Origin: Flectonema sp. DT1601
Taxonomy: Eukaryota; Euglenozoa; Diplonemea; Diplonemida; Diplonemidae
NCBI GenBank assembly: GCA_964019425.1
Contig: OZ025848.1
Location: forward strand, 124,001-188,000
DNA length: 64,000 bases
Direction of reading: 5' to 3'
Part shown: piece after piece, positions 32,471 to 44,916 of the stretch
How the letters are laid out: the number at the start of each line of letters is the position of its first letter
Position numbering within the stretch: the first letter of the stretch is position 1
Program-made: the position numbers and the translations under genes
The notes under the pieces: generated by a model
Databases searched by the model: none
Told to the model about the DNA's origin: nothing
The model's input: the letters and a program-made list of their open reading frames with translations, nothing else

Positions 32471-32685
32471 TTTTATTTATAGCACTCCCCCCCTCCCCAC
32501 CGTCTGATTGTAAACAAAAAAAAAGAAATGTTAAAAAATAACGAGAAACTTGAATAAACGTTAAAGATATGTGAAAGGGGCCAACTAGCCTAAACTGATA
32601 AAAAGCGCATGGATAAAACACTACCATACTTTAGACCAAAACCCTCGGCTAGCACGGGCAACACTACTTGTCTGGTTGGGAATTT

Positions 32686-34332
32686 TCACTTTCTAATCTT
32701 AAGAAGTCCTTGGCTGTTCACAGAATGTAACTCTAACGCGTCAGTTCCCCAGGTTGATGTGATTACCTGATCAGGGAATGCGATAATTTCATTCCATTCC
32801 TTAGTGTCGTAAACCTTCAGAGTACGAGCTGCGATACTGAGATAACAACCTGATTTATTTTTTTTTTGTTTTTGTTATTTTTATTATTCAAGTCTTTTTA
32901 AAAACTAAACAACTTCCTTTTCAAAACAATCATCATCACCATACCTGAGAAGTCAAACTCAACATGTCTAACAGGAGTTGGGTTGTTTACGTCGTTATCC
33001 TCAAATTGAAGATGTTTGATACACTGTGTAGTTGATTAGGTTGGGGCTGTGTTTCTGTTTGTTTCAATAACCTAAAATATTAATATTGCATACCTGAAAC
33101 TTACCAAGATTCCACACTTTTACGGTACCGTTTGCGTATCCCGCTGCGAGATGGATTCCATTCTGTGAAAGGGAAATCGACGTAACGCTTGGATCGGTAT
33201 CGTCTCCGAAGTGAAGTGGTTTACAGTTCTGCTTTATATCCAAAACAGCGAAGGACATATTGCCACCATCTTCAGTTGCTCCGATTACAAAAAGTCCGTC
33301 AGGATGGAATTGAACTTCCGAAAATCCGACCTTGAGCGGTGTCCTACCAGATATCAACTTGCTACTGGTTTGCATATCATAGAAATTCCAAACTCCATCC
33401 GCACCACAACTAAATAATAAGAAATCATGTGGGTGAAGACAGAGACCAGCTACTGACGTTTTTAAGTCAGCAAACTGAGCACCAGCAGTGTATTTTCCGT
33501 TGTCGCCTCTCTGCCAAATTCTAACTACTCCGTCTTGCCCACCAGAGACAAGTTTATCACCAGAAGAGCTGAACACTAATTTCGTAATTCCAGATTTCTT
33601 CTCTGGAGTAATAGACTGAATGACTTCAGAGTCTCCGCTGGTGATGTAAATCATTCCATCTGAATTCCCGAATGCCAACAACTCTGCCGTCACAGTAGCA
33701 GTCATACAGGTGCAGTTCTCACAGATGTTACTCGATTTCGATACTGAAAATGATGATATTTGATCCCCCTTTACGAGGTTTGATGAGATTTGACGTTTTT
33801 TACGAGCAGATCTCAAGGCTGACTGAATCTTAGTCAAGCGAGTGACGTAAGGAGCAGGTAAGACCTGCTCAGGTTGTGTTTCTTGTTGTTTGGCAGATGC
33901 TTCCACCTTTTGAACTGATGAAGCTCCCGCGACTTGGAATTGCTGAAGCATACTGCGAGCCTCGTCTCTCTCTGCGATGACTCTGGCGATGACTCTACAA
34001 GCAGCATCGTGTTGGTATAAAGAATGAGATAATTCTTGTCTTACAGCATCAAGTTGCTTCTTCATGTGAAAGTTTTCCAACATCACGGCGTCCCATTCAT
34101 TCTGCTGTGCAGTTAACATCGCTGGTAGGCTTTGAACTCCTGCTGGTCTTGGTTGGATGATTCTACTTGTCTTTACTTCAATTAAATCATCAACAGTCAG
34201 GTCTTCGTTGGTGACAGGACACTTTCCCTTCTCTTCAACTATCTTCATAATGGTTCTCTTTTCAAAAATATTTCCTGATTTCCGACTCACGACGGCCTCC
34301 TCTACAGGTGTTCCCGAGATGGTGCACAACAT
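32686..34332 (-). CDS. PRP19: PRP19 pre-mRNA-splicing factor / U-box E3 ubiquitin ligase
   Basis: Three exons, 34332-33094, 33023-32945 and 32849-32686 (introns of 70 and 95 bases, GTATGC and GTATGG starts), give 493 residues, close to human PRP19 (504). Residues 1-60 are the U-box (MLCTISGTPVEEAVVSRKSGNIFEKR), residues about 65-130 the PRP19 tetramer coiled coil (LTAQQNEWDAVMLENFHMKKQL), then a seven-bladed WD40 propeller. The last blades need both small exons to be read (VRHVEFDFSG joined to CYLSIAARTLKVYDTKEW). PRP19 forms the NineTeen complex needed for spliceosome activation; PRP46, another member, is encoded 8 kb away. Confidence 0.95.
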
Positions 34333-35098
34333 TGTGGACTCTCACCCTTATCTGTTGCTGAGTGTTGATATAAAAAAAAAAACTAATAAGAAAATCTCCA
34401 GATATGAATTCGCAATATATTCAAATGGATGTGCAGCCAGTTAGAGTATGAGATTGTTGCACTAAATTAAAAAAAGTTAACACATTAAAAAAAAAAAAAA
34501 AAAAAATAAAAAAAAGAAGAAAATAAAACGCATTGTTCTGCTGTTCCATATACAACATAAATTATATGTCATGGTGCTGTGCAGGTGATAAATATAATTT
34601 ATTGGGATTAAATAAAAAATAAGAAAATAATATTTATAAGGTACTGCTGTATTCATTTCTGGTTTTTTTTTGTTTCTTGTTTTTTCTTATTATTATTTTT
34701 CAGTCATTCTACAGATTGAAATTATTTTGTTATTTACCTTTTTTTTTTTCTTCTCTTTTTTTTTTTTTTTTTAAAAAAAAGTTTTTTAACTTTTTTTTGT
34801 CCATTTTTTTATTTTATTTTATATTTCTTTTTTATTTTTTTTCCCCAAACATCGACCCTTAAAAAAAATCTTTTCATCTTTTCATCTTGTTTTTTTTTTT
34901 TTTTTTTTATTATACTGTATTTTGTACGATAAAAAAAAAAAATAGCACTCAATTATGGGTCAACGTGCCACCTTGTTGTAACCTGCAGGTTGTCAAATGT
35001 GGGCAACTACGACAGGACTGCAGCTTATTGATAGCTAATTCATTAGTCAGATTCATGTTAGCATCGAGGGAATCATCTGTAATAAATGCAATAACAAA
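34333..35098. other. AT-rich intergenic spacer
   Basis: Long T and A tracts (34483-34506, 34751-34780, 34891-34908). No coding or RNA feature was recognised. Confidence 0.6.
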
Positions 35099-35548
35099 TC
35101 ACTTCTTCATTCCAATAGGTTCCCAAGTATCGAGTTGTTGCAAACACTGAATTGTAAACCCTAGTGGTATTGACGGATTTAGAGGACGAGTTGATCCAGT
35201 TCCACCATCGGAAATCCATTCAACGACGGCATCTTCAAAGTCACTTTCATCGCTGTATGGGGTGGGTTTGCGTTGTTTTTTGGTTGGTTTTGTCCACTGC
35301 TTTCTTATATTGATCCAGCTTTTCTTCCCAACTCCATGGCTATCCAGTATTTCTTGTTGCCATCCAGGAGTGTCAGGTTTCCAACCTAAATCCTTAACGA
35401 CGTTTTTACCACATTTTGTACAACCCAAACTCCCACCAACCTTCCCCAAGTACATCTCCCCACATTCAGCGCATTTACTTTTGTAGCCTTCCTTAGAGTA
35501 TACTCCACATTCACAGATTCCCTCTCCGTGAGCTATGCCATCGTCCAT
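35099..35548 (-). CDS. Small zinc-ribbon-like protein, unknown function
   Basis: A 149-residue protein from ATG 35548. The N-terminal third has three cysteine pairs (CEC, CAEC, CTKC) spaced as in treble-clef or zinc-ribbon modules. The middle is basic (KSWINIRKQWTKPTKKQRKP), and the C-terminus ends with the short conserved-looking IPLGFTIQCLQQLDTWEPIG. The W-x-x-x-R-x-x-W plus IPL...WE arrangement recalls the DUF4050 family, but that is a weak visual match. There is no membrane segment. It is probably a zinc-binding protein. Confidence 0.6.
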   Translation of the reverse strand: MDDGIAHGEGICECGVYSKEGYKSKCAECGEMYLGKVGGSLGCTKCGKNVVKDLGWKPDTPGWQQEILDSHGVGKKSWINIRKQWTKPTKKQRKPTPYSDESDFEDAVVEWISDGGTGSTRPLNPSIPLGFTIQCLQQLDTWEPIGMKK

Positions 35549-36645
35549 ATATTATTATTATTATTAGTGAGTGTATTCTATTGGCACGTATGACTGTATG
35601 ATTGAAGAGATAAGAAGTAAAGGTTGTCATTCCCACATAAGAGTCTCATTACTATTTGGGTTTACTTCTACTAAGTCGTCCATTGCTTATAGACATTACT
35701 ACTGGTTTAACACGTAGTGTCTTTTTTTTTTTTTTTTTTTTTGGTCGGGTGAAAAGCTGCTCAACAGGTACAACGGTCCCTTGAAAGCTGTTTTTCTTTT
35801 CCTGTGAGCTGAATTGGGTAGTTGCACAACCCTCGTTGAGCAAGTGTAAATAGAGAGGGAGAGAGAGCATAAAAAGTAGAGAGAGGTTGGTTTTTTTTTT
35901 TTTTTTGTTTTTTTTTTAACTAAATCAGAATTCCGTCGATCAGAATAATGTTTTGCTCACACGAAGTAAAAAAAAAAAAAAAAAAAAAGAAAGAAAGAAA
36001 TTCCCAATTCTTGCGTATCTCAGAGCTCTATTACTCACAACACCTCAAATATCACGAACTCATAGTAAACACCTCGAGATAAGAGAGATACACTCGTCTA
36101 ATATATCTGAAATTGTATTATCAAGACTTTGGAAAACGGTAAAAGGGAAAAGTCAGAAAGAGAGGAATCGAAAAAAAAAATAATTAAAAAAATAAAAAAG
36201 GGCAGGTGCTTGTATAACGTGGAGAGAGAGCAAGTAGTTAGGATCATCGGGTTAAAACATTCAAGTTGCAACAATTCCTGGAAAGGAAAGTTTTTCGAAA
36301 AATGGAAGGTGGCCAGATTGTACCCAAAGGGGGTACTTACTATGCTTTTTTTTTTTTTTTTTTTTCCTAAAATCTCATTGGAAAAAAAAAAAAAAAAAAC
36401 ACACCCACAGGGTTAATCCAGTACACTTACAAAGTGAGACCAGATAATAAGATTCTGCTGTGTGTCTCTACATGTTTTAATGGGGAGATGGGAAATATTT
36501 TTTTTTCTCTTTTTTTTTTTTTTGTGTATGCAAACTTAATTTCACCAAAGGATGTCAACAAACTTTAGTTATTTTTGGTACCCATTGGGGGAACTGTAAA
36601 TGAAAAAAATAAAAATTAAAAAAAAAAATACCCTCCTAACCTTTT
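35549..36645. other. AT-rich intergenic spacer (1.1 kb)
   Basis: A short ATT repeat next to the zinc-ribbon gene start, then alternating A and T runs (35721-35742, 35970-35988, 36345-36365, 36381-36398). No gene was recognised. Confidence 0.6.
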
Positions 36646-38904
36646 TCATGCCGCATTAGCACCCATGGGTGATGCTAAGCCAGGGATGGTGGCTAACATT
36701 ATCGCTTCTGGAACATTATCAATCTCGGCTGCTTTCTGCATTGCTCGAAGTTCTTCAGGAGGAATGTCTTGAACAACTTTACCGGCTATTGGTGAAGAAT
36801 GGATAACGTGAATAGTCGTACTTTGTGGAGCTGCCTGTCGTTTTCTACAACAACAACACCAAATGGAGAGTCCCGCAATTGAGACGGCAAAAATCGCAAT
36901 AGATATGACGATTATGTAGCACCAAACCTTCTTCTTTTTGTGGTGATGGTGGTGGTCGTCATCATCATCTTCTGCGTCATTAGAAAACTTGAGAGAGTCG
37001 ATTTGAAATCCCGACAGCTGAGATGACTGTCCACTTGCAGCAGCCTCAACTTCGTCTACGATTCTCTGAAAGACATCACCTGGAACAGTACTGTGAACTG
37101 CTATTACAATAATTGATTTCGTGTGATCTTGTGTAGATGCTCGTGGAGGAGCGCCATACGTTTCAAAGTCAATACATCCCATTGAAGCTCTCAGCTCTGA
37201 TGTTTCAGGACAACCACCGGAACAACTGTATTCTGGACACGCGAATAACACCGTCACTCGATCTGCTTTGTTTGTTTCAACTGCAATCTGCAGCAGCTTC
37301 TCAGTCAACGAAGCGATGTTCAAAACAACTTCTCTCAGACTCAGTCTCAACGTTAATTGAGCCTGTAGTCTAATTGATAGGTCTTCTTCGTTCTCAATCT
37401 CTGGACAAGTTGGTTTTTCATCATCTTTGCAGCATCGAGACAATCCGTAATTCTTCTTCTTCTTCTCTACTTCAGTAAGTTTATTATCACCACAGACTGG
37501 AGCGTTTGCTTTTGAAATAAAAAGTGGAGCAAATCCACTTAATGAATTATCAAAACTCTTTTTTGGCATTGGGAAAACAAACATCAAGTTACCGTTGAGA
37601 TGATCTTGTTTAAACGGGAAGAGGATTTGGGATCCCGCTAGTTGATTGTTTGAGTTCCTGACAACCGGAATAAGCGAGACAGAAAACTTAGTCTTTCCAT
37701 TCTTGTTGACGTTATTAACTCTCATGAAGACTGAGCTCTTATCAGAAACCCCAACCACAACATCTGTTTCCTGTTCACGGTTTATTGGTATCTTGCTGAA
37801 GGTATTCAAAAAACATGAAATGCTTTTATCTATTGTCGTAGGTAATTGAACCTCACGGGTTTTAATTATGTGTGAATAGGCTGTTTCAGGTGACGGTGAA
37901 GGAGTTGAACTCGCAGGCAGAACAGGTAGGTAGTACATGTCAAAAAGATTTTTATTTTTAGGTAAGTCGTTGTCCATGTTAGGTGCTAACCCAGTATAGC
38001 AATCCTCATCCTCGACCTCTTCTCCTTCGGTTTCGATGGTTTCAAGATTGCAATCGACTTCTTCTTTGTAGTGTTGTTTTTCTTGACTCCATGCTTTGGT
38101 TTTTTTATCCTGATATTCAGAACGTTTGTCTCTTCCACATTTTCCATCCCAAGCATTTGAGGCGTCGTCATCAGATGCTTTAGTGTGATTGGATTTGTAT
38201 TGTTGACACCATGCTGGCTTTTCTTTTTTCAATCTTCTTTCATTTTGTTGATCATAATCTGTTGACCAGTCCCGTTCTTGGTCTTCATCGAATTCGTGTT
38301 GCCAATCTTCCGTTCGGTATTGGTCACACCTTTCATTCCATCTGTATGACTTTCCACCTTCACGTTCTTCTTCTGTGAGGTTTGAGGTATCGTCATCATC
38401 GTTATTCTCAAACTCTCTCTTGCGTTTCCACATTCGCTTCTTTCTTTCAAATTTACGACCAAATTTTGGAAAGACAGGAATGTAATGAGTTGGTTGAAGT
38501 TGTCCCTGAAGCGACAACGGAATGATAAACGTTGGCAATTCCTTGTGGTATCCGTGCAAAGGTGATTCAGGAGGTCCATTAAAAGCTTCTTTCTGACCAA
38601 CACCGCAGTCATAAGGTAGAATACCGTCATTGGAAATTCTAACATTCGGAGGAATGGGAAACACTGGAATGAATCCGTTAGAGAACTTACAATCACTGTC
38701 GTATCCTTCCTTCGATCTTCCAGGAATCTTCCTCATGAATAACATCTTTTTTAACAATCTCAGGAACGGATCTGGTAAGCATTGTGGTTCCTTTACCTCT
38801 TCAATAGGACATAACATGCAGTGATTACATATCTGGCCATCGTTATCATGTTGGTGGTCTGATAGACTTGTTGCTACAATCAGCAACACGATCACAGATG
38901 TCAT
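36646..38904 (-). CDS. Large type I membrane protein with charged ectodomain, unknown family
   Basis: A 752-residue protein from ATG 38904. Residues 1-15 look like a signal peptide (MTSVIVLLIVATSLS). The ectodomain begins with a Cys-rich patch (CNHCMLCP) and contains a highly charged low-complexity segment with many Asp, Glu, Lys and Trp residues (about 150-300). A compact Cys-containing region (about 510-640) has helix-strand alternation. One membrane helix near residue 680 (VWCYIIVISIAIFAVSIAGLS) is preceded by an Asp/His/Lys tract and followed by CCCCRKR, a likely palmitoylation site, and a short tail. I recognise no domain; a surface or endomembrane receptor is the likeliest class. Confidence 0.7.
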   Translation of the reverse strand: MTSVIVLLIVATSLSDHQHDNDGQICNHCMLCPIEEVKEPQCLPDPFLRLLKKMLFMRKIPGRSKEGYDSDCKFSNGFIPVFPIPPNVRISNDGILPYDCGVGQKEAFNGPPESPLHGYHKELPTFIIPLSLQGQLQPTHYIPVFPKFGRKFERKKRMWKRKREFENNDDDDTSNLTEEEREGGKSYRWNERCDQYRTEDWQHEFDEDQERDWSTDYDQQNERRLKKEKPAWCQQYKSNHTKASDDDASNAWDGKCGRDKRSEYQDKKTKAWSQEKQHYKEEVDCNLETIETEGEEVEDEDCYTGLAPNMDNDLPKNKNLFDMYYLPVLPASSTPSPSPETAYSHIIKTREVQLPTTIDKSISCFLNTFSKIPINREQETDVVVGVSDKSSVFMRVNNVNKNGKTKFSVSLIPVVRNSNNQLAGSQILFPFKQDHLNGNLMFVFPMPKKSFDNSLSGFAPLFISKANAPVCGDNKLTEVEKKKKNYGLSRCCKDDEKPTCPEIENEEDLSIRLQAQLTLRLSLREVVLNIASLTEKLLQIAVETNKADRVTVLFACPEYSCSGGCPETSELRASMGCIDFETYGAPPRASTQDHTKSIIVIAVHSTVPGDVFQRIVDEVEAAASGQSSQLSGFQIDSLKFSNDAEDDDDDHHHHHKKKKVWCYIIVISIAIFAVSIAGLSIWCCCCRKRQAAPQSTTIHVIHSSPIAGKVVQDIPPEELRAMQKAAEIDNVPEAIMLATIPGLASPMGANAA

Positions 38905-39089
38905 TATTTAGCTTTCAGTCAGTTGAGTGGGAACTTTGTAGTGAAATTATGATAAAAAAAAGTAGATTTGTTTTTTTTTTTTATTACTGAAAATTTACTT
39001 AAAATATGGTTATTATTATCTCAAGTTTTGTCCTGAAAAGGAAAACTTTTACGAAACATAAATTTTTTTTTTTTTTTAAAAACAAAACT

Positions 39090-41861
39090 CTACATCTCGT
39101 CAGACAACAGTGACTTAATCGGTTCTAAGTGAGCGTTCGTTCGACAAAAAATTGAAATTTCAAATTCCGATTCTTCTCCAGGAATCCACGTCATGGGTAT
39201 TATCTATTTTTGTTATTATTTTTGCGACTAAACAATAAATCTTTAGAAACAGTAAAAAAGTTAAGGCATACCGTGTAGTGTCCAACAGGCAGTTGACATT
39301 CAGTAAAAACAGTTAAAAGGGGAGCGAAATCGAGTGTAGAAACAACATTATCAGACTTGTGTACGGTAACTCTGCATCCGTCTGACGCATAAATTATAAA
39401 TGAAATGTAGTGACTTTGTGAAGGATTCGGTTGTATTTGGTGCAGTGAAATACCGAAACAACCAGCTTCTTTAACACAGAAATAGTATTGAGGGTTATTA
39501 GCCCAGGCTGGTGAAGCTGTGGTTCGGCCGGCAGCAGTAATTCCTTTCCATCTTCCAGAGCATTTTAATTCTATGTCAGAATCTGAGTCAACCTCTTCCA
39601 ATGCGAAGGTATGAGCTGACGATGCCAATAATTGAAAATTCTGCTCCACTCCAGGACGGTATGTCGATGGTATTAAAAAGTAATTAACCCTCGGCTGACA
39701 AACTAATTCAGTTATCACGTCTCGATATGCAATGAATTTAGGAGCGACAATAACTTCTTCTTTTGACCAGTACCTCTTCTTATGTGTTGCATCACAAGAT
39801 GTGACGACATACAAACCAATTTGATTATCCGACGTGTAGTTCATCTTTTTCATTCTCCAATCTCTTTGTGACAGTTGTACCAACACTGCTGTGTTCTTTT
39901 CCTTAACACGAAGACACCAGGCTGGGTTTTCAGTGAAATACTGAGATCGTAGCCGGCCTCCTGCAGTGGTTCCCAACCACCTACCTACAACCCGTTCTTG
40001 TCGATAAATATTGCGAGTCTGTTCTGCAAGAACACGGCAAATGTAAACTTTATTAAAAAATATTGCAAAATTTTGAAATGTCATCCAACGGTATCGCGGG
40101 TCGGGGTCACCCATTCTAACAAAAAGACGTCTGTACTCAGACTCTGGTAGAGATCTGAGCCAGTCCTGTGAGAGCCAAAGGGACGTACTGCTACTGCTGC
40201 TGTTGTTGTTGTACTCCGGGACTTCCTCACCATGTGGGAAGTATATTTGAACAACTTCCCAATTCTCTGTTTCAGCGTATCCAACTACTTCATACGATTG
40301 GTTGGCAGTGATCCCAACTTCTTTAAGACTCGCACGCTCCACAGAGCTGTCGGTTTTTGCGTTACAGAATACCATCCACTGATCTAAGAGATACCCACGA
40401 AGGGTATCCTTGTAGGAGTTGTCGGCTACTATTTCCTTTGCTCTTTGATGAGAACTTATAAAAATACTATGACACACCCCACCTGTTAAGTCTGCGATCG
40501 CAGCAGTAAAGCTTCCTCCTTCCAACCTATCGTATCCGTAGTGAAGTTTCGCAAAAGCCTTTTCCAAGAGTGGTGCCCACATTTCATTTGGATCTGTGTT
40601 TCGTATTCCAACTAAACCTTCATCATCACATGGCAACCAGTCATCAATTATTACAGTAAACCACACCCCAGACTTACATAATCTTACTTCGTATGCTCCT
40701 ATGTCTGGGTATACCTGTTGGTGAGTTGTTTGTATTGATAAAGATAAGAGAAGTAATTACTTATGATGACTCTGTGACAATACAAACCTTCGTGAATAGT
40801 TTTGTCAAATACTTTGGATACCTAGAGAGGACTAGTAGGGTATTGCATAGCCAATGATCTGCGAAATGACCAAGTATTGGTAGGGATGGTTTCGTTTGAT
40901 CGATAAACAGAGATGGAGAGTCACAACCAGGAGCACAACTAGCTCTAATCCAACCTATACTTGAGCAACGTCTACTTCTATCAGATAAAGTCCCTTGTGT
41001 TACTATTGATGCAGCACTCGGTGGGAATACGCTGTCAGTCCATTTTTCATTTTTATTAAACATCTCCTTTGTGATGTCAATCATATATTGTGGTTGGGCA
41101 AGTCTGACATTTATTTGTCCTGCTGGTAATGAAACACTCATGTTAGGGTTTTCTATCAAATAATCTTCTGCTATCCCAGGCATTCCAGATTGACTGAGCT
41201 GTAGTTTTTCTTCTTTTTTAATATTTTCAGTAGTTGTTTCTCTGTCTTTTAGTCGGATGTTGTCACCAATGTCGGAATTGCAATCGTAGTGTTCATCAGC
41301 ATCGCCGCATGCGGACCCGAGATGGAGACGGTTTCTGACTATGTGACCTGCAACACCTATTCCTAGGTCGATATCACCTCCTTCATGAGGACCGAAACAG
41401 AGATCTTTTTTTTGAGATTCTCTAGAACTGTTTAACTCAAGTTGTAGAGCTATTCTATTCTTATAATTGTCTGATATCAATGTGTTCTCGAGATCAACTT
41501 TAATGAGATTCGTATTGTTTTTAACCAAATCTAACACAACCTTACCCGCAGGCAACGACAACTCATTGAAAGACAGATTCAGATAATTAAGTGAAGGATG
41601 TGTCTTCATTGCGTCCACCAACACTATCAAATCGTCGTTATCCAGTTGACCTCGAGAGACGTCTAAAGCCGTCATAGAGCTACACAGGCTGATCATGTCA
41701 CTCAAGACTGGAATACTCTTTTTTGAAATGTATACTTTTGAGAGGTCTAGTCGTAGTAGCCTGCCAGCTGCTTTTCCTTTTAAAAGTTTTTTAATCTCAT
41801 TGCTTGGTTTTGAGTTGTATGAATCACAGAGTTTGATATATAAAAGAGATAAATCTTCCAT
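39090..41861 (-). CDS. LRR-pseudocalpain: leucine-rich repeats plus catalytically altered calpain core and two C2-like domains
   Basis: Three exons, 41861-40788, 40714-39272 and 39203-39090 (introns of 73 and 68 bases, GTTTGT and GTATGC starts), join in frame to 876 residues. Residues about 45-140 hold leucine-rich repeats (LNYLNLSFNELSLPAGK). A calpain protease region follows (WTDSVFPP; later YPDIGAYEVRLCKSGVWFTV, then NEMWAPLLEKAFAKLHYGYD). All three catalytic positions differ: the GDCW cysteine is His (ADHW, about residue 334), the GHAYS histidine aligns with Gln (NQSYEV, about 496), and NPWG is FPHG (about 516). Two calpain domain-III/C2-like units follow (GRWLGTTAGGRLRS and GRWKGITAAGRTTAS), the last completed by the small third exon. 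It is probably a scaffold, not a protease. An acceptor (CATCATCTTCAG) sits 7 bases before the ATG. Confidence 0.85.
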
Positions 41862-42128
41862 GTGATGGCTGAAGATGATGAAATAATAAATAAAACAAGC
41901 TGCTAATGGTCACCTTTGTAGTATATTTCAACTTCTCCTAAACCTGAAAGTATAAAAAAAGGGAATGAAAAGAAAGAAAACACAAATTCCACAACACACA
42001 ATATTTTTTATATAACTGACTTTTAAAAATATCGATTGAAAAAAAAAGTCAGCCGAACCTGACTTATTGGAGCTACGATCTCGAACATGCTACAGACTAG
42101 TGAGGTAGCCTTGATTAAATAAAATAGA

Positions 42129-42159
<31 letters not shown>

Positions 42160-42229
42160 CTTGCTCCAAGAGATCATTATCCGCAACCTACTACATGGCT
42201 AGTGACCAAATCCACTAACTTCCAACCTC
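41862..42229. other. Intergenic spacer
   Basis: A 33-base T run at about 42128-42160 and otherwise AT-rich sequence. It includes the acceptor for the downstream pseudocalpain gene and the 3' UTR of PRP46. Confidence 0.5.
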
Positions 42230-43750
42230 TCAGTGATGAACACGTCTTTGAGGTTTAAAGTTTACGGGATGAGTTTTTTCTGTTGCGTTTTCATCTTCCT
42301 TCCAAATTTTAATACTTTTGTCAGCTTCACCTGTAATTAGTCTCGCTCCTGTACGGTCAAACGTCGAACAATAAATCGCTTTCTCAGACTGTTTTTTTTT
42401 TTTTTTTGTAATGCAGTAAAAAAATAAAAACAACAAACAGAAAAACAAGAAGCATACCTCAAGTGATCCAGGCTGTGGTATGGTTTGTTGTGTGTTGAAG
42501 TTGTATCCAGATTTCCAATCCCAAAATTTAATTTCCCCATCATCACCAGCTGAGGACATGACACCGTTGGTGTTAATTGCGACCGTGTTTACTATGGATT
42601 TATGACCAGAAAAGTTCATTAGGAAATCTCCTCGTGGACAACGCCATTTTTTGATGTTGTCAGCGGCAGCAGATGCGAAAGTGTACTGCGTTGGGTGAAC
42701 AGCAAGAGAACGAACTCCCTTCTTATGATGAGTTAAAACGGATTCACATTTACCTGTTCCAATATCCCAGATTCTGATCTGGTTGTCATGTGCTCCAGAT
42801 ATAATCTTTGGATCTGGAGGACAGACGACAGTGTTTACAGTCGCTGTATGGCCAGTCATCGTGTGAACTTCTGCTCGAGTTCTTATATCCCAACACCTCA
42901 CAGAGGCATCTCTTCCTCCAGTGAATAACACATCAAGTTCAGGATGTGTTGAAACTGAATAGACACCATTTAAATGACCGTGATAGTGACGAACAACTTT
43001 ATTGTATTCCAAGTCCCAACACAATACTTTTCCATCTTCACCACATGTGAATAGATATGGAGAGCGGCTTGAGACTGACATTCCTCGAACTCCAGCGACG
43101 TGACCTGTCAGGGTTAGCTTTAATTCTCCGCTAGCCAAGTCCCATATCTTTAGAGTTCTGTCGGCTCCTGAGCTAGCGAACCATTCGTTGCCGTGATCTA
43201 CTGCGAGGCATCTCACCCATCCGAGGTGACCTGCTATCACTCTATGTAATTTCCAAGGAGCATGCCATGCTGGTTTCTCAATTCCTTTATTATGAAGATC
43301 TCTAAGTGTACTTCCAGACATCGGAAGGACAACCAAATCCTTCGAATTTTGTTTCGATTTCTTTAATTGAACCTGTTTAACTTCTTCAGCCTTAGCTTTA
43401 CTTCCTGACACGATGAGCTGTCCTTCTCCAGTAGGTTGTGGTAGTGATGGTCTTACAGATTCAGGTACTTTATCTTTTATCATTGTTACGTTAGTCTGTA
43501 CAGGTACTTGAACAGCCTTTTGTTTGTCACCTATTGCTGCATTACCGTAGGCACTTCTTGCTTTGATGCTTCTCTTCATTTCTGATATCGACTCATCCCC
43601 ACCAGGAGGAGCTCCGTATGAATTCAAAAACATGTTCTTCGCTGCCAACATTTGTCTTTTTATCACTGAAGTGATGTCTTCTTCATCTGGTTTCGACTTT
43701 TTATCTGTCGGTCTGGTCTGCAGAGTTCGTTTCTTTGTTGTTGCAGACAT
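42230..43750 (-). CDS. PRP46: PRP46/PLRG1 spliceosomal WD40 protein
   Basis: Exons 43750-42458 and 42388-42230, separated by a 69-base intron (GTATGC, then a pure A run to AAACAG), give 483 residues. The ATG at 43750 is preceded 21 bases upstream by a TCTTCACTTCACAG acceptor. The N-terminal 180 residues are charged and variable; seven WD40 repeats follow, beginning [20 protein letters not shown], which is diagnostic of PLRG1 (human [20 protein letters not shown]). The last exon supplies the final blade and the conserved tail [15 protein letters not shown]46 is a core NineTeen-complex subunit needed for both steps of splicing. Confidence 0.95.
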   Translation of the reverse strand: MSATTKKRTLQTRPTDKKSKPDEEDITSVIKRQMLAAKNMFLNSYGAPPGGDESISEMKRSIKARSAYGNAAIGDKQKAVQVPVQTNVTMIKDKVPESVRPSLPQPTGEGQLIVSGSKAKAEEVKQVQLKKSKQNSKDLVVLPMSGSTLRDLHNKGIEKPAWHAPWKLHRVIAGHLGWVRCLAVDHGNEWFASSGADRTLKIWDLASGELKLTLTGHVAGVRGMSVSSRSPYLFTCGEDGKVLCWDLEYNKVVRHYHGHLNGVYSVSTHPELDVLFTGGRDASVRCWDIRTRAEVHTMTGHTATVNTVVCPPDPKIISGAHDNQIRIWDIGTGKCESVLTHHKKGVRSLAVHPTQYTFASAAADNIKKWRCPRGDFLMNFSGHKSIVNTVAINTNGVMSSAGDDGEIKFWDWKSGYNFNTQQTIPQPGSLEVCFLFFCLLFLFFYCITKKKKKQSEKAIYCSTFDRTGARLITGEADKSIKIWKEDENATEKTHPVNFKPQRRVHH

Positions 43751-44916
43751 CTTAAGTGTGTCTGAGATCGTCTGTGAAGTGAAGATATAATGTAAAACTG
43801 ATTTTATGTGTGTGAAAACGATAACCAAATGTACGTATAAAACTATGTACTAAGATCAGGCAAAACAAAACAAAACAACAACTGTTGCCGTTTATTAAAA
43901 AAAGAATGAAAAAAAAAAATGCAGCATGGAACTGAATTCTACTTGGGAAGGGGGGAGAGGAGAAAAAAAAAATACCTTTTAAGGGGGGGAACCTTTTAAA
44001 GAGAGCTTTTGTAACAACTAAATTTAAAGGTTAACATACCCACCTCAGAAGAAAAATTTAAAAAAAAAAAAAACGATCCTAGATACTCGAAGGCAAGCTG
44101 CTTTATTAGACAACACGACTAAACCATTATGTCACACGCTGAACACTTTTTTTTTTTTTTTTTTTCTATATAAAGAACACACACTCATTCCCAATTATAT
44201 GTGATTGAATCAATATAGCCAATGAAAGATGGATGGGGGAATTCTTTTTATAAAATAAAACACAAAACAATCTTTGTTTTATCTGAAAAGCTATAAAACA
44301 ACCTCTCTCAAAATTTTTTTTAAAAAAAATAATAATAATTCCACTCAAATTATGTTATCACCACGCTATAATATTATCAATTCGCTAATAAATTGTTATT
44401 CACAGATTGTGTTTTTTATTGCATAAAATATTGGAGGGGGAAAGATGTGCCACCCACCATGAGGGAGTATTGCTTTATTTATTATCACACACGGTAGGTG
44501 GAATACCAGTAGTCACAGAGTATTAACAGTTGGTAGTCTCCGACAGGAAGGTAACTTCTATCAGAGCACCAGGCGGATTAGCAAACAGCGAAGAAAAAAA
44601 AACACCACCGAGAATAATATATAATAGAGCACTAGAAGGATAGCGACCACCTTCATCAACACTCGAATAGAGTTGAAATTAAGGTTTTCTATAATGGTTT
44701 TTTTTTTTTTTTTTTTTTTAAAGAGTTACACGCATAGGGGAAAAAACGATTTTTTTTTTTTTTTTTTTTTTTTTCCTCTTTTTATTCATTATCGTTTCCC
44801 GAGGGGGCTGACATAAAGTGACCCTTTTTGTTTAAAAAATTCCACGCACGTGAAAGGGGAGGAGGATGGGATGGTAATTTTTTTTTGAACATAAAGTACG
44901 TTCGTCGGATGTCAAA
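43751..44916. other. Intergenic spacer (1.2 kb)
   Basis: AT-rich flanks with T runs at 44147-44165, 44699-44719 and 44751-44774. The stretch 44440-44660 is more complex but has no frame and no recognisable RNA. Confidence 0.5.
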
